Notes: generated by a model from the sequence alone, not told the origin. A stretch of DNA of 64,000 bases from Rhodoferax sp. (GCA_029865845.1 JARXAM010000023.1:50663-114662); one strand, 5' to 3'. Counted from the stretch's first letter, positions 1 to 10,146 are shown. Numbers and translations: made by a program.

Positions 1-545
1 CCCAACAGGGTGGCGGTGGCGGGCAGGCCCAGCGCCACCGGTGCGACCGACGCCACGACCACGCCCACCAGGCCCAGCCCCTCGCGCCACGCCACGACGC
101 GGCTGCGGTAGTGCGCGTTGCCGCCCAGCATGGCTCCCCAGCTTTGGTGGCTGATGCTCAGGAAGCTGTAGGCCGCATAGGTGAGCATGAGGCACAGGGT
201 GGCCCATACCAGCAAGGCATTGCTGCCATGTACCTGCGGGAAAAATAAAAGGTAAAAGCCCGTACCCAGCACGGCACACGCCGCCGCTGCACGCCCCAGC
301 AAGGCGGGTGCGCCTTGTTGATAGAGCGTGTCGCTCCAGCGGCCCAGCAGGGGGTCGATCAGGGCGTCCAGCAAGCGGGCCACGAGCAGCACCAGCCCCA
401 AAGTAGCCAGCGGCACCCCAAACGTCGTCGCATAGTGGTTGGGCAACACGACATACAAAGGCAAGGCGACAAAGGCCAGCGGCAGGCCCATCAGTCCGTA
501 GCGCCAGCCTTGGCTGGCCGCAAGCTGCGACGGTGTGCCGCTCAT
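1..545 (-). CDS. MFS / GPH-type sugar-cation symporter-like transporter, N-terminal part (runs off window start)
   Basis: Hand translation of minus strand from cat at 543-545: MSGTPSQLAASQGWRYGLMGLPLAFVALPLYVVLPNHYATTFGVPLATLGLVLLVARLLDALIDPLLGRWSD; hydrophobic helices and D-P-x-x-G-R-W-S-D loop motif. Confidence 0.75.
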   Translation of the reverse strand, partial: MSGTPSQLAASQGWRYGLMGLPLAFVALPLYVVLPNHYATTFGVPLATLGLVLLVARLLDALIDPLLGRWSDTLYQQGAPALLGRAAAACAVLGTGFYLLFFPQVHGSNALLVWATLCLMLTYAAYSFLSISHQSWGAMLGGNAHYRSRVVAWREGLGLVGVVVASVAPVALGLPATATLL

Positions 546-1114
546 GGCGCAACGCCCGACAGCAGATCGGCGCGCAAACGCGGCTCACTCGTGTGGTCGG
601 CCAGCCAGATGCCAAAAAAGAGACGACTGAAGGCGGCGTCCGGGATGGGCGGCCGGGGCTGGCCATTGAGCCAGAATGTCGCACCTTGGCCGGGCGTGTG
701 CATGCCGGTGAAGCGGTCCCCCGCCTTCACATCGGCGAAGGCCCCACGCATGGCCCCCAGCCACTGGTTCGCGGTGTCCGGCTCGATGGGGCCGCCCCGC
801 CGCATCTCGTCCAATGAGCGCTGCGCGATGGCTGACCCATTGAGGCTGCGCAGGTAGCTCAGTTCTAGCGCGAAGGGGTGTTGCCAGTAGGCAGCGGGTT
901 TGAAACCGGCAGTGACCCACAGGCGCGCATCGTAGATAGAGAGCCCCAAAAAGCGCATGCGCGCGCTGCCCGCCATGCGCGCCCCAGGCAGGGTGTTGCC
1001 GACTTCTTCAGGCGGGGCAAGGGTGCTTTGCGCCAAGGCAGGTTGCCACAGCGCGCACGCCCAACCGGCGACGTTGAGCGCGAGAAATGCACGGCGGGGA
1101 AGCGGGCGGGACAT
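542..1114 (-). CDS. Chalcone isomerase-like domain protein, exported
   Basis: 190 aa with N-terminal signal peptide; GARMAGSARMRFLGLSIYDARLWV pattern; sits in lipid-modification gene cluster. Confidence 0.7.
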   Translation of the reverse strand: MSRPLPRRAFLALNVAGWACALWQPALAQSTLAPPEEVGNTLPGARMAGSARMRFLGLSIYDARLWVTAGFKPAAYWQHPFALELSYLRSLNGSAIAQRSLDEMRRGGPIEPDTANQWLGAMRGAFADVKAGDRFTGMHTPGQGATFWLNGQPRPPIPDAAFSRLFFGIWLADHTSEPRLRADLLSGVAP

Positions 1115-1147
1115 GGGGAGTGCTTTGCGTGTGGAGCGGGCGCGGCA

Positions 1148-2395
1148 TCAGTCGGGCTTGCGCAGGGTGTACTGCACCACGTCTATGTTGTCTTCCAGGA
1201 ACGCGGCCTCGCAGTAGCAGAGGTAAAACTCCCAGATGCGCATGAAGCGCTCATCAAACCCCTGCTGAAGCACTTCGGTGCGTTTGGCCAGAAAGGCGTC
1301 GCGCCAGCGTTTCAGGGTTTCTGCATAGTCGTGCCCAAAGGAGAGTTCGTTCACCACGTCGAGTCCCGCAGCCCGTGCATGGGCTCGGAATTGGGCGGGG
1401 CTGGGCAGGCAACCGCCGGGAAAAATGTATTGCTGGATGAAGTCGGTAGAGCGGATGTAACGCTCAAAAAGCGCGTCATCGATCACGATGCTTTGGATGC
1501 AGGCCCGCCCGCCCGCCTTGAGCTTGGCCGCGAGGGTGGCGAAGTAGGTGGGCCAGTATTCGCGGCCCACGGCCTCCACCATTTCAATCGAGCAGATGGC
1601 GTCGAATGGCGCGTCGGCAATGTCGCGGTAGTCTTGCAAGCGCAGGTCTGCCTGCTGCTGTACACCGAGCATGCCCATGCGTTGTTGGGCAAAGGCAAGT
1701 TGCTCCACACTCAAGGTCACCCCGGTGGCGTGGGCCTTGAATTCGGTGATCGCCATTTCGGCCAACGCGCCCCAGCCGCAGCCGATTTCCAGCACCCGGT
1801 CGCCCGCCTGCACGCCCGCCTCTTGCAAGGCGCGGCGGACCTTGGCGTTTTGCGCGGCGGACAGGGGCTGGTTGTGGTTGGTGTCGAACCAGGCGGACGA
1901 ATAGTTCATCGTGTTGTCCAGCCACAGGCTGTAAAACGCGTTGCCCAGGTCGTAGTGGGCGTGGATGTTTTTTTGGCTGTTGGCTTTGGTGTTGCGGTTG
2001 AGCAGGTGCTTGACGCGGTACAGCAAGCGCCCCGCCCATGTTCCGTAAATCACGCCTTCGACGTGCGCGCGGTTTTTCACCAATACCCGCAGTAGCTCGG
2101 TAAGGTTGGGCGTGGTCCAGTCGCCGGAAAGAAAGCTTTCGGCAAAGCCGATGTCACCCGAGCGCAGGGCTGCGCTGCACACGTTCCAGTTGTGCAGCAC
2201 CAAGCTGGCGTGCGGGCTGGCATCTCCGCCAAAGCGATGTGCCGAGCCATCGGGCAACTGCACGGTCAGGCTGCCATGGCGGAGTTTTTGCAGCAGGTTG
2301 AATACGGTGCGGGCTGCGGCCGGTGTGCCGGGTGGCAAGGTGGCCGCAGCCAATGAAGGGGAGCTTAGGCCGGGGTTCATGGTGTTGGAGTTCAT
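1148..2395 (-). CDS. Cyclopropane-fatty-acyl-phospholipid synthase family SAM-dependent methyltransferase
   Basis: ORF track 1148..2413; ATG at 2395 preferred over TTG. Motifs VLEIGCGWGALAE, HYDLGNAFYSLWLDNTMNYSSAWF, YIFPGGCLPS typical of CFA synthases. Confidence 0.9.
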   Translation of the reverse strand: MNSNTMNPGLSSPSLAAATLPPGTPAAARTVFNLLQKLRHGSLTVQLPDGSAHRFGGDASPHASLVLHNWNVCSAALRSGDIGFAESFLSGDWTTPNLTELLRVLVKNRAHVEGVIYGTWAGRLLYRVKHLLNRNTKANSQKNIHAHYDLGNAFYSLWLDNTMNYSSAWFDTNHNQPLSAAQNAKVRRALQEAGVQAGDRVLEIGCGWGALAEMAITEFKAHATGVTLSVEQLAFAQQRMGMLGVQQQADLRLQDYRDIADAPFDAICSIEMVEAVGREYWPTYFATLAAKLKAGGRACIQSIVIDDALFERYIRSTDFIQQYIFPGGCLPSPAQFRAHARAAGLDVVNELSFGHDYAETLKRWRDAFLAKRTEVLQQGFDERFMRIWEFYLCYCEAAFLEDNIDVVQYTLRKPD

Positions 2396-2416
2396 GGAGG
2401 TCTCGGGCGTCAAGGT

Positions 2417-3244
2417 TCAGGGGAGTTCGGTAGGGGGTGGTGGCATATCGGCACCGGTGGTCCACAGGGCCGGGGGCGCGGGCTTGCGGAAGAAGGGCAC
2501 TTTTTTGACCCACAGTTTGAGCGCCTGCCAATGGATGCGTGCGACAACCCCCAGCGTCATGGCAGGGTAGCGCCACAGGGCGTGGCGTTGGTTTGCCGCC
2601 GTTAGGGCTTGCAGCCGTCCGCTGACACTGGTCTGGAGGAGCGGGCCGGCTGCGTCGTCATAGTCAATGCGCGCGACGGTGCGACGGTGGTCCGCCGTGA
2701 GCAGGAAGCGAAAGCGGTAGCCGCCTTCGACGCCACAGAACGGGGAGACATGAAACACTTTGTCGGCCCGCAGTTCTTGCCCGTAACGCGGGTGGTTCAG
2801 CAGGTAGCAGTGGCGCTCACCAAAGGTGTTGTTGACCTCCACGAGAATGGCGCGCAGGCTGCCATCGGGCCGGTGGCAGTACCAAAAACTGACTGGCTTG
2901 AAGGTGAAGCCCAGCACGCGTGGATAGCAGTGCAGCCAGACTTCACCGGTCGCGTCGGTGATGCCTTGGGATGCCAGCAGTTGGTCCAGCCAGGCCAACG
3001 CACCCCCTTGGGCGGCAGGGCGGCCATCTCCATGGTCGGTATCAAAAAAGCTCAGACCCGCGAAGCGATTGCGTGCCAGCGCGCCGCTGCCATGGCTTGC
3101 CATGCTGCGCAGTGGCAGCATCAAAAAGTAGGTGCCATAGACAAACGCATTGCCTACCGGCCTGAGTCGTGCATGGCGCACCTCTCCAAAGCCGATCAGC
3201 GGCAGGGCTGCAAGTGCGGGCACGTTGGCAAGGGAGGTTTGCAT
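2417..3244 (-). CDS. DUF1365 family protein
   Basis: 275 aa; GEVRHARLRPVGNAFVYGTYFLMLPL, FKPVSFWYCHRPDGSLRAILVEVNNTFGERHCYLL typical of DUF1365; between CFA-like and FAD oxidoreductase genes. Confidence 0.85.
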   Translation of the reverse strand: MQTSLANVPALAALPLIGFGEVRHARLRPVGNAFVYGTYFLMLPLRSMASHGSGALARNRFAGLSFFDTDHGDGRPAAQGGALAWLDQLLASQGITDATGEVWLHCYPRVLGFTFKPVSFWYCHRPDGSLRAILVEVNNTFGERHCYLLNHPRYGQELRADKVFHVSPFCGVEGGYRFRFLLTADHRRTVARIDYDDAAGPLLQTSVSGRLQALTAANQRHALWRYPAMTLGVVARIHWQALKLWVKKVPFFRKPAPPALWTTGADMPPPPTELP

Positions 3245-3255
3245 GGCGGTGTGTG

Positions 3256-4551
3256 TCAGGCCACTTGCAGGGCTCGCTGCGCCTTCAGGCGGCGGGCCAC
3301 GTCCAACCCGGACTTCAGGCCGTCTTCATGGAAGCCGTAGCCGGTCCACGCGCCGCAGAAATAGGTGTGTTGCATCCCCTGCAAGGCAGGCACTTTGCGT
3401 TGCGCCGCAATGGCTGCCAGGTCAAACACCGGATGGGCGTAGTCGAAACTGCCATGGATCTGTGCCGGGTCGATGTCGTTGACGGGGTTCAGTGACACGA
3501 CCACGCTTTGCGCAAAGGGCAACGGTTGCAGCATGTTGAGCAGGTAATGCAGGCATACACGGGCGCTGTCTTGGCCGGCATCTGCACTGCGTTGGTAATT
3601 CCATGCGGCCCAGGCACGGCGGCGTTGTGGCAACACACGCGTATCGGTGTGCAGCACCGCCCGGTTGGGTTGGTAGCGAATGGCACCCAAGACCTCGCGC
3701 TCTGCGGGGCTGGCGTCGCCCAGCAAGGCCAGGCTTTGGTCGGAATGGCAGGCCAGCACCACCGTGTCAAAGCGCTCGGTGTTGCCATGGATGGTCAGTG
3801 AAACGCCATGCGCGTCACGCGCAATGTGCTGCACCGGGGCGTTCAGCCGCTTGTCGGCGATCTGGGAGACAATTTTTTCTACATAGTGCCGGGCACCGCC
3901 GGACACCGTCCACCACTGGGGCCGATGGGTGACTTGGATCAGGCCGTGGTTGTGGCAAAACCGGATCATGGTGGCCACTGGAAACTGCAGCATCTGGTCG
4001 GTAGGGCAACTCCAGATGCACCCCAGCATGGGAAGGAAGTACCAGTCGCGGAACTCGGCCGAGAGTTGGTGCTGCGCGAGAAACTCGGACAGCGGTTGCA
4101 TGAGTTCGTGCTCTGCATCGCGCAGGGCTATGTCTGTAGCCAGCCGGTTGAACCGCAGCACGTCGCGCAACATGCGCAAAAAGCGTGGATTCACCAGGTT
4201 GCTGCGCTGGGCAAATACGGTGTTTAGAGAAGATCCACTCCACTCCAGTGCCCGCCTGCCGGGGGACGCGGGCACCTGCACCGAAAACGACATGTCCGAC
4301 TTGGCGGTGTCGACGCCCAATTCTGCAAAGAGCGCGATCAGGTGGGGGTAGGTGCGTTCATTGAAGACCAAAAAGCCCGTATCGACCCCGTGGGTTGTTG
4401 GGCCATTGCGGCCCGGCAGCGTGATGTCGACGGTGTGCGTATGCCCACCGAAATAGTCGCCCGCTTCCAGTAAGGTGATGTCTGCCAGACCACGCAGTTG
4501 GTGCGCAACGGAAAGGCCGGAAATGCCGGAGCCGACGATGGCAATCTTCAT
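3256..4551 (-). CDS. FAD-dependent amine-oxidase-like oxidoreductase
   Basis: 431 aa; MKIAIVGSGISGLSVAHQL dinucleotide fold, YFGGHTHTVD, C-terminal YFCGAWTGYGFHEDGLKSG. Confidence 0.88.
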   Translation of the reverse strand: MKIAIVGSGISGLSVAHQLRGLADITLLEAGDYFGGHTHTVDITLPGRNGPTTHGVDTGFLVFNERTYPHLIALFAELGVDTAKSDMSFSVQVPASPGRRALEWSGSSLNTVFAQRSNLVNPRFLRMLRDVLRFNRLATDIALRDAEHELMQPLSEFLAQHQLSAEFRDWYFLPMLGCIWSCPTDQMLQFPVATMIRFCHNHGLIQVTHRPQWWTVSGGARHYVEKIVSQIADKRLNAPVQHIARDAHGVSLTIHGNTERFDTVVLACHSDQSLALLGDASPAEREVLGAIRYQPNRAVLHTDTRVLPQRRRAWAAWNYQRSADAGQDSARVCLHYLLNMLQPLPFAQSVVVSLNPVNDIDPAQIHGSFDYAHPVFDLAAIAAQRKVPALQGMQHTYFCGAWTGYGFHEDGLKSGLDVARRLKAQRALQVA

Positions 4552-4764
4552 GGGCAGCCTCTGCGTACAGGAATGGTAGGTGGGGTCATGGATGGAAGTT
4601 TAAACCTCGCGGTAATTTTACGACTGATCGGTAATATATCGCAATGATGGGTTTTTCTTGGGTTTTTTTGCGTCGTGGGGGTTTGTGAAAAACCCTGTGA
4701 CTGAAATGTGTCAAGTGATTGACATACGCCACGACTAGAATTTGCGAAGTTTTGAAAGGTTGTC

Positions 4765-5628
4765 ATGCTCTACCCTGAACTATTTAAGCAGTTGGAATCT
4801 GTGCGTTGGGATATGGACAAAGACATTCCCTGGGATAGCTTTGATCCGACGCAGCTATCGGACGAGCAGGCGGCCACCATCAAAATGAATGCCATCACCG
4901 AGTGGGCGGCACTGCCTGCGACCGAGATGTTCTTGCGAGACAACCGGGGTGATAGCGACTTTTCGGCCTTCATGTCGATTTGGTTTTTTGAGGAGCAGAA
5001 GCACTCGCTGGTACTCATGGAGTACCTGCGCCGGTTCCGGCCCGACATGGTTCCTACCGAAGCGGAGTTGCATGCCATCCGTTTTGAGTTTGACCCGGCC
5101 CCCGCACTCGAAACCCTGATGCTGCATTTTTGCGGCGAGATCCGCCTCAACCACTGGTACCGCCGGGCCAGTGACTGGCACACAGAGCCCGTTATCAAGG
5201 CCATCTACACCAAGCTCAGCCAAGATGAGGCGCGTCACGGAGGCGCATACCTGAAGTACATGAAACGGGCCATTGGCAAGTTTGGCAGCGAAGCCAAGGC
5301 TGCATTCGCCAAGGTGGGTGTGCTCATGGCCAGTGCCCGCCGTACCGCGCAGGCATTGCACCCTACCAATCTTCACGTGAACAAGTCGCTATTTCCCTTG
5401 GATACCATCCAGAGCCGGTTGCCCAATCCTGAGTGGTTGGAGCATTGGCTGGACAAGCAAATCAACTTTGATGCGGTGTGGGAATCCAAAGTGGTGGATC
5501 GCATCTTGCACAACATGAGCCTTTTGCTGGAGCGTAGTTTTACGACCGTTCAAGAGCTCAACAAGTTTCGGCGCGAACTCACCAAAGAAGCGGCGCTGGC
5601 CGCTGGAGTGTCAGAGCAGCCGGTCTGA
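4765..5628 (+). CDS. Ferritin-like diiron protein (acyl-ACP desaturase-like)
   Basis: 287 aa; two Glu/His diiron-type motifs: EEQKHS and DEARHGG; divergent from the lipid cluster. Confidence 0.75.
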   Translation: MLYPELFKQLESVRWDMDKDIPWDSFDPTQLSDEQAATIKMNAITEWAALPATEMFLRDNRGDSDFSAFMSIWFFEEQKHSLVLMEYLRRFRPDMVPTEAELHAIRFEFDPAPALETLMLHFCGEIRLNHWYRRASDWHTEPVIKAIYTKLSQDEARHGGAYLKYMKRAIGKFGSEAKAAFAKVGVLMASARRTAQALHPTNLHVNKSLFPLDTIQSRLPNPEWLEHWLDKQINFDAVWESKVVDRILHNMSLLLERSFTTVQELNKFRRELTKEAALAAGVSEQPV

Positions 5629-6840
5629 GCGTGGCAGCGCTGTGAGCGGCAGCAGCTTGGCAAGGTTGATTTGCACCTTGACCTCGCTGTGCGGCACACT
5701 GGCCACGATGCGGTGCTCGGGCAGGTGCGTTTCGCGAATCACTGGGTCCACCGTGGGCAAGCCCGCGCGGTTGATCAACACGGCGACTTTGGGTGTTGTT
5801 GTGTTTTGCCCGCGCTGAATCACGACCGCGATTTCCTGGGTGGCCAGTCGCACAAAGGAGCCCGGTTGGCAAATCCCCACGGCCTTGATCAGCGCAGCGC
5901 CTGCCTCGTCAATGGCCTTGTTTTCATCGAAATAACACCCCTGCATCGCCATGGCCGGGGTGATGGGCTTGCGCGAGACACGTGGTGAGAGCCGCGCGGC
6001 AAACATGTCAGCACGCTGAATGAGGCGCGCAAACCTGCCACCGGCATCGCGGGGAGCGAGCGGCCCCGGCGCAGCCGTGTGGTGGTCCTTGACGGCCTTG
6101 AGCCAGTGGGCATCGTCAATGCCCATGGCCGCAAGCATGTGGGCGGACCGGTCTGCGTGTTGCCGTATATGAATCTGCTGCTCTTTGCTGGGTGGGGCGA
6201 CTTGTACGGCCAATTGGTCTTGCAACTCGGTCATGCCGTAGTTCATGGTGAGGGCGGCCAACCCCAAGGTTTGCACCTCGGCCTCGGGCCACTGCAACAC
6301 GTCTTTCGCTGCGAGCATGCACATGACGCTCACCAGCATCGCGTGGGTGGCGCTGTACATGCGCAACTCGTTGGCAGACAGATAGATCAAGGCGAACAAG
6401 GTGCCGTCTGGGTTGCGCAGGCAGTGCCGGGCCAATTGCCGCTGCAGTTGTTCCAGTCGCTCCATAAAAGTAGTGGCCTGCGAGTCCCGTAGCAAGAAAT
6501 TGGCAATGGTTTGAAGGTCCAGCCAGTCCAGGCGTTCGTCGGGCGCATCCTGCCGGTCCACGAACGCAAACCGGGAAATCTTGGTGTCTGCGATCATTTT
6601 GAGCGGCTTGTCATCGCGCACCATGCCATGCAGTCGGTCCACATAGGCACGGTGGTGGGCCTCGGAGTCCGCCACGTCGATGTAGAGGCCCCCGCCGCGC
6701 TGGGAAATATCTTCCAAATCGCCACGTGAGGGGATGACATAGCCCTTGCATGCCAGCAGCGTGCCTTCTCTGTCGCGGAGCGGGAAAGGCAGCGGGTGGG
6801 CAATGCGAATGGAATCGATACTGATGGTGACGAGGTGCAT
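5611..6840 (-). CDS. HD-GYP/HD-domain phosphodiesterase-like protein, apparently degenerate
   Basis: 409 aa; HD-GYP-like core YSATHAMLVSVMCMLAAK...LGLAALTMNYGMTELQ...EQQIHIRQHADRSAHML...KDHHTAAPG, but HD and GYP signatures not intact. Confidence 0.7.
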   Translation of the reverse strand: MHLVTISIDSIRIAHPLPFPLRDREGTLLACKGYVIPSRGDLEDISQRGGGLYIDVADSEAHHRAYVDRLHGMVRDDKPLKMIADTKISRFAFVDRQDAPDERLDWLDLQTIANFLLRDSQATTFMERLEQLQRQLARHCLRNPDGTLFALIYLSANELRMYSATHAMLVSVMCMLAAKDVLQWPEAEVQTLGLAALTMNYGMTELQDQLAVQVAPPSKEQQIHIRQHADRSAHMLAAMGIDDAHWLKAVKDHHTAAPGPLAPRDAGGRFARLIQRADMFAARLSPRVSRKPITPAMAMQGCYFDENKAIDEAGAALIKAVGICQPGSFVRLATQEIAVVIQRGQNTTTPKVAVLINRAGLPTVDPVIRETHLPEHRIVASVPHSEVKVQINLAKLLPLTALPRSDRLL

Positions 6841-6928
6841 ACGGCAGCGGGATTATGCAACGTCCATCGGCTGTTAACGGCCACTCTTGAATGGACAGCA
6901 CGCCCAGTGGAACTGATAGCATGCGCAG

Positions 6929-7429
6929 ATGACCGATACCGCCCAGTCCCCCGCATTTCTCCACAAAATAGTGTCTACCGACGACGTGGCTTCTGCCCTG
7001 TTGCGCTTGCCCCGCCCATGGGTCTTCACCAACGGGGTGTTTGATGTGTTGCACAAGGGTCATGTGATGTATCTCGCCCAGGCGCGCGCCTTGGGTGGAA
7101 GTTTGATCGTCGCACTCAATACGGATGCCTCTGCCAAGCGTTTGGGCAAGGGGGATGATCGTCCGCTGAACGCCGAATACGACCGTGCGGTGGTGATGGC
7201 CAGTCTGGGGGCGGTGGACTTGGTGACCTGGTTTTCGCAAGACACGCCACAGGCTTTGATTGCGACGCTTCGCCCCGACATTCTGGTCAAAGGCGGTGAT
7301 TACGACATGCAGCTATTGCCCGATACCCGGTTGGTGGAGTCGTGGGGTGGCAGGGCACTCGCACTGCCCTTTGTCAGTGGCTACTCCACCACAGGCTTGG
7401 TCAAGAAAATACGCGCTACCAGCGCCTAA
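6929..7429 (+). CDS. rfaE2: D-glycero-beta-D-manno-heptose 1-phosphate adenylyltransferase (RfaE2-type)
   Basis: 166 aa; VFTNGVFDVLHKGHVMYLAQARALG nucleotidyltransferase motif; YSTTGLVKKIR C-terminus. Confidence 0.92.
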   Translation: MTDTAQSPAFLHKIVSTDDVASALLRLPRPWVFTNGVFDVLHKGHVMYLAQARALGGSLIVALNTDASAKRLGKGDDRPLNAEYDRAVVMASLGAVDLVTWFSQDTPQALIATLRPDILVKGGDYDMQLLPDTRLVESWGGRALALPFVSGYSTTGLVKKIRATSA

Positions 7430-10146
7430 GTAATGTCCATGGCGTCACCAAACACGTGACGCCACAGGGTGATGCCCGCTTGCTGGGCAGATGCTGCATC
7501 GTCCGCAGGCAGACGCGGGGGCTCTTCGTTCAGGCGTGCAGTGTGTTGGATTTGTCGCAGTTGCCGGTAGGTGCTGGCGGCAGCTTCGCCTAAAGGTGCT
7601 GGCAAGAGTCCTGCGGCTTGCAGCCGATCCAAAAGGGCAATGTTGCCCACGTTTTCCAATAGGGCGGGATGGTCTGTGCCTGCGAGAAGCACCAGGTACT
7701 GGACGGCGAATTCAATGTCCACCATGCCGCCGGGGCTGTGTTTTACATCGAACCATTCGGGCGGTACCGGGTGCGCGCTGCGGACCCGGTTTCGCATGCT
7801 ATGAATTTCGGTGCGCAGGGCGTGCGGGTCACGCGCGCAAGCGATGACGGCGCGGCGCACCGCTTCAAAACGTTCGGCCATGCCGTGGCTGCCAAACACG
7901 CAGCGGGCTCTGGTGATAGCTTGGTGCTCCCACGTCCAGGCGGCATTGCTGCCACGCTGCTGCTGGTAGTTGGCATAGGCCTCCATGCTCGTGACCAACA
8001 GGCCGGCGTTTCCGTTGGGACGCAGCGCGGTATCGATCTCGTACAAGTCGCCTTCACCGGTTTGCACCGTGAGCCAGTTGATCAATTTGCGGACCAGGGC
8101 GGAATACACTTCGGAGGCGCGCTCGTGCGGGTCGTCGTATACGAACACGATATCGAGGTCGCTGCCGTACCCCAGCTCTTTGCCGCCCAACTTGCCATAC
8201 GCAATGATGCCGAATTGCAGCGTGGCGCTATGGCGCTTGGGGGTGCGGTCCCAGCACCAGCGGGTCGTGATGGATAACACCGACTGGGCCAATGCGCTCA
8301 GGTCATCGGCAACATGCTCCACCCCCAGTCGGCCTTCGATGTCGCGGGTCAGCGTTCTGAAAACTTCTGCATGGTGGGCGCGCCGCAGCAGGTTCAGCAG
8401 GCTCTCGTCATCGTCTTGCCCGCTTCCTTTGAGGGCCTGCATGCGCCGCTCCAAATCCGCTTCGAACACCGGGGCGTCAAAGCGCTCATCCAGGCCGCGG
8501 TTGTCTGCCAACTCATCGATGACGCCGGGGTGTTTCATCAGGTAGCGCGCGGGCCAGCGCGCAGCGCCCAGCATGCGCAAAAGACGTTGGTGCACCAGGG
8601 GGCGCTCAAGCAACATGGCCAAGTAGCTCTCGCGCCGCAGCAGGGGCTCGATCCAGTCGGCTAGGCGAACGGCCGCTTGCATTGAGGTCTCCCCGGCACG
8701 CAACCACTGGCCGGTGCGGTCAATCAGGTGGCTCAGGCGTTGGCGCGAGGCGTCTTTGAGTGCCAAAACTCTGGGGTGTTCCCTCCATAGGGCAACCCGT
8801 GTCTTGAACTCGCCGTCCAGCGATTCCAGCACACCGTCCAAGTCCGGTGCAGCCGCTTTGGCACCTTGGGTGCAGCCTTTGCAGCTTGGCTCGGTGCCCC
8901 CTAGCAGCGCATCAAATTCTTGCGCTACCAGTTCGCGGTGTTGGTCCAGGGCGCATAGCAGGGCGCTGCCCGATGCCAGACCCATGGTTGTCGCGATCCA
9001 TTGCAGGTCGGACGCATCGGATGGGAGCACATGCGATTGTTGGTCGTCCAGGTATTGGATGCGGTGCTCCACCTGTCGCAAGAACAGGTAGGCACTGGCC
9101 AGGCTTGCGGCCGTGGCCTCTGGCATCAGGCCGGCCTGGACCAAGCGCTGCAATGCATTGACCGTAGGGCGGGTTCGCAAATCGGGGAACTGTCCGCCGC
9201 GCACGACTTGCAGCAACTGAACAATGAACTCAATCTCGCGGATGCCGCCACGCGACAACTTGACGTCGTTGCTGCGCTCGGGTCGCCCCGCGCTGCGCTT
9301 GGCCGCGTGATCCCGTATTTGCCGGTGCAGCAAGCGCAATGATGCGAACACGTTGTAATCGAGGTAGCGCCGGAATACAAACGGCGTTACCAGGGCGCGC
9401 AGTTGGCGGGCAGCGGGGGACGCAATGGCCGTGGCGGGTGCCACAACCCGGCTTTTGAGCCATGCAAAACGCTCCCATTCCCGGCCCTGCACATGGAGGT
9501 ACTCTTCCAGGGCCCCCAGAGAGACCACAGGCGGGCCGGCATTGCCGTTCGGGCGCAGGGCGAGGTCCACCCGGAACACGAAACCGTGGTCGGTACTTTC
9601 ACCCACGACCCCGTACAGAGCCCTAACCATTTTTCCGAAGAACTCCTGGTTGGTAATGCGCTGTCTGCCCAGTGCGTCGCCGTCGGTCTCTCCGTCGTTG
9701 TCGTAGACATAAATCAGGTCAATGTCGCTGGACACGTTGAGCTCCCGTGCACCCAGCTTGCCCATGCCCACCACCATGAGTTGCGCAGGCGCGCCGTTCG
9801 CGTCGCGGGGCGTACCGTGCTGGGCGCAGAGTTGCTGCAAGCTCGCTGCATACGCGCGCTCCAGGGTCCATTGCGCCAGGTCGGACATCACGCGCGTGAC
9901 CTCTGTGACGCTGGCACACCCTGTGCAATCCAGGGTCATCACCCGCTCCAAGACCAAATGGCGGGTGATGCGCAAGGTCGTGGGAAGGTCGTGCCCTTGT
10001 TGTTCGAGGGTGGTCGTGAGTCGCTGCAGTTCCCCCATGTCGGGAATACCTGCGCGCAGCATGGCCATGTCAGTGGCGTACCGTCGCCGAATGCGCTGGG
10101 CGTAGCGTGACCCGGTGCTGTCCATGGTTGGATCGGGGCGGGTCAT
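7426..10146 (-). CDS. glnE: Bifunctional [glutamate--ammonia-ligase] adenylyltransferase/deadenylase
   Basis: Two nucleotidyltransferase signatures: GMGKLGARELNVSSDIDLIYVYD and YGKLGGKELGYGSDLDIVFVYDD; start taken at MTRPDP (ORF track opens at 10170). Confidence 0.95.
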   Translation of the reverse strand: MTRPDPTMDSTGSRYAQRIRRRYATDMAMLRAGIPDMGELQRLTTTLEQQGHDLPTTLRITRHLVLERVMTLDCTGCASVTEVTRVMSDLAQWTLERAYAASLQQLCAQHGTPRDANGAPAQLMVVGMGKLGARELNVSSDIDLIYVYDNDGETDGDALGRQRITNQEFFGKMVRALYGVVGESTDHGFVFRVDLALRPNGNAGPPVVSLGALEEYLHVQGREWERFAWLKSRVVAPATAIASPAARQLRALVTPFVFRRYLDYNVFASLRLLHRQIRDHAAKRSAGRPERSNDVKLSRGGIREIEFIVQLLQVVRGGQFPDLRTRPTVNALQRLVQAGLMPEATAASLASAYLFLRQVEHRIQYLDDQQSHVLPSDASDLQWIATTMGLASGSALLCALDQHRELVAQEFDALLGGTEPSCKGCTQGAKAAAPDLDGVLESLDGEFKTRVALWREHPRVLALKDASRQRLSHLIDRTGQWLRAGETSMQAAVRLADWIEPLLRRESYLAMLLERPLVHQRLLRMLGAARWPARYLMKHPGVIDELADNRGLDERFDAPVFEADLERRMQALKGSGQDDDESLLNLLRRAHHAEVFRTLTRDIEGRLGVEHVADDLSALAQSVLSITTRWCWDRTPKRHSATLQFGIIAYGKLGGKELGYGSDLDIVFVYDDPHERASEVYSALVRKLINWLTVQTGEGDLYEIDTALRPNGNAGLLVTSMEAYANYQQQRGSNAAWTWEHQAITRARCVFGSHGMAERFEAVRRAVIACARDPHALRTEIHSMRNRVRSAHPVPPEWFDVKHSPGGMVDIEFAVQYLVLLAGTDHPALLENVGNIALLDRLQAAGLLPAPLGEAAASTYRQLRQIQHTARLNEEPPRLPADDAASAQQAGITLWRHVFGDAMDIT

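Noticed and set aside
878-2095. 405-aa plus-strand ORF opposite the CFA-like gene
   Set aside because: Antisense artefact; minus strand encodes a clear methyltransferase.
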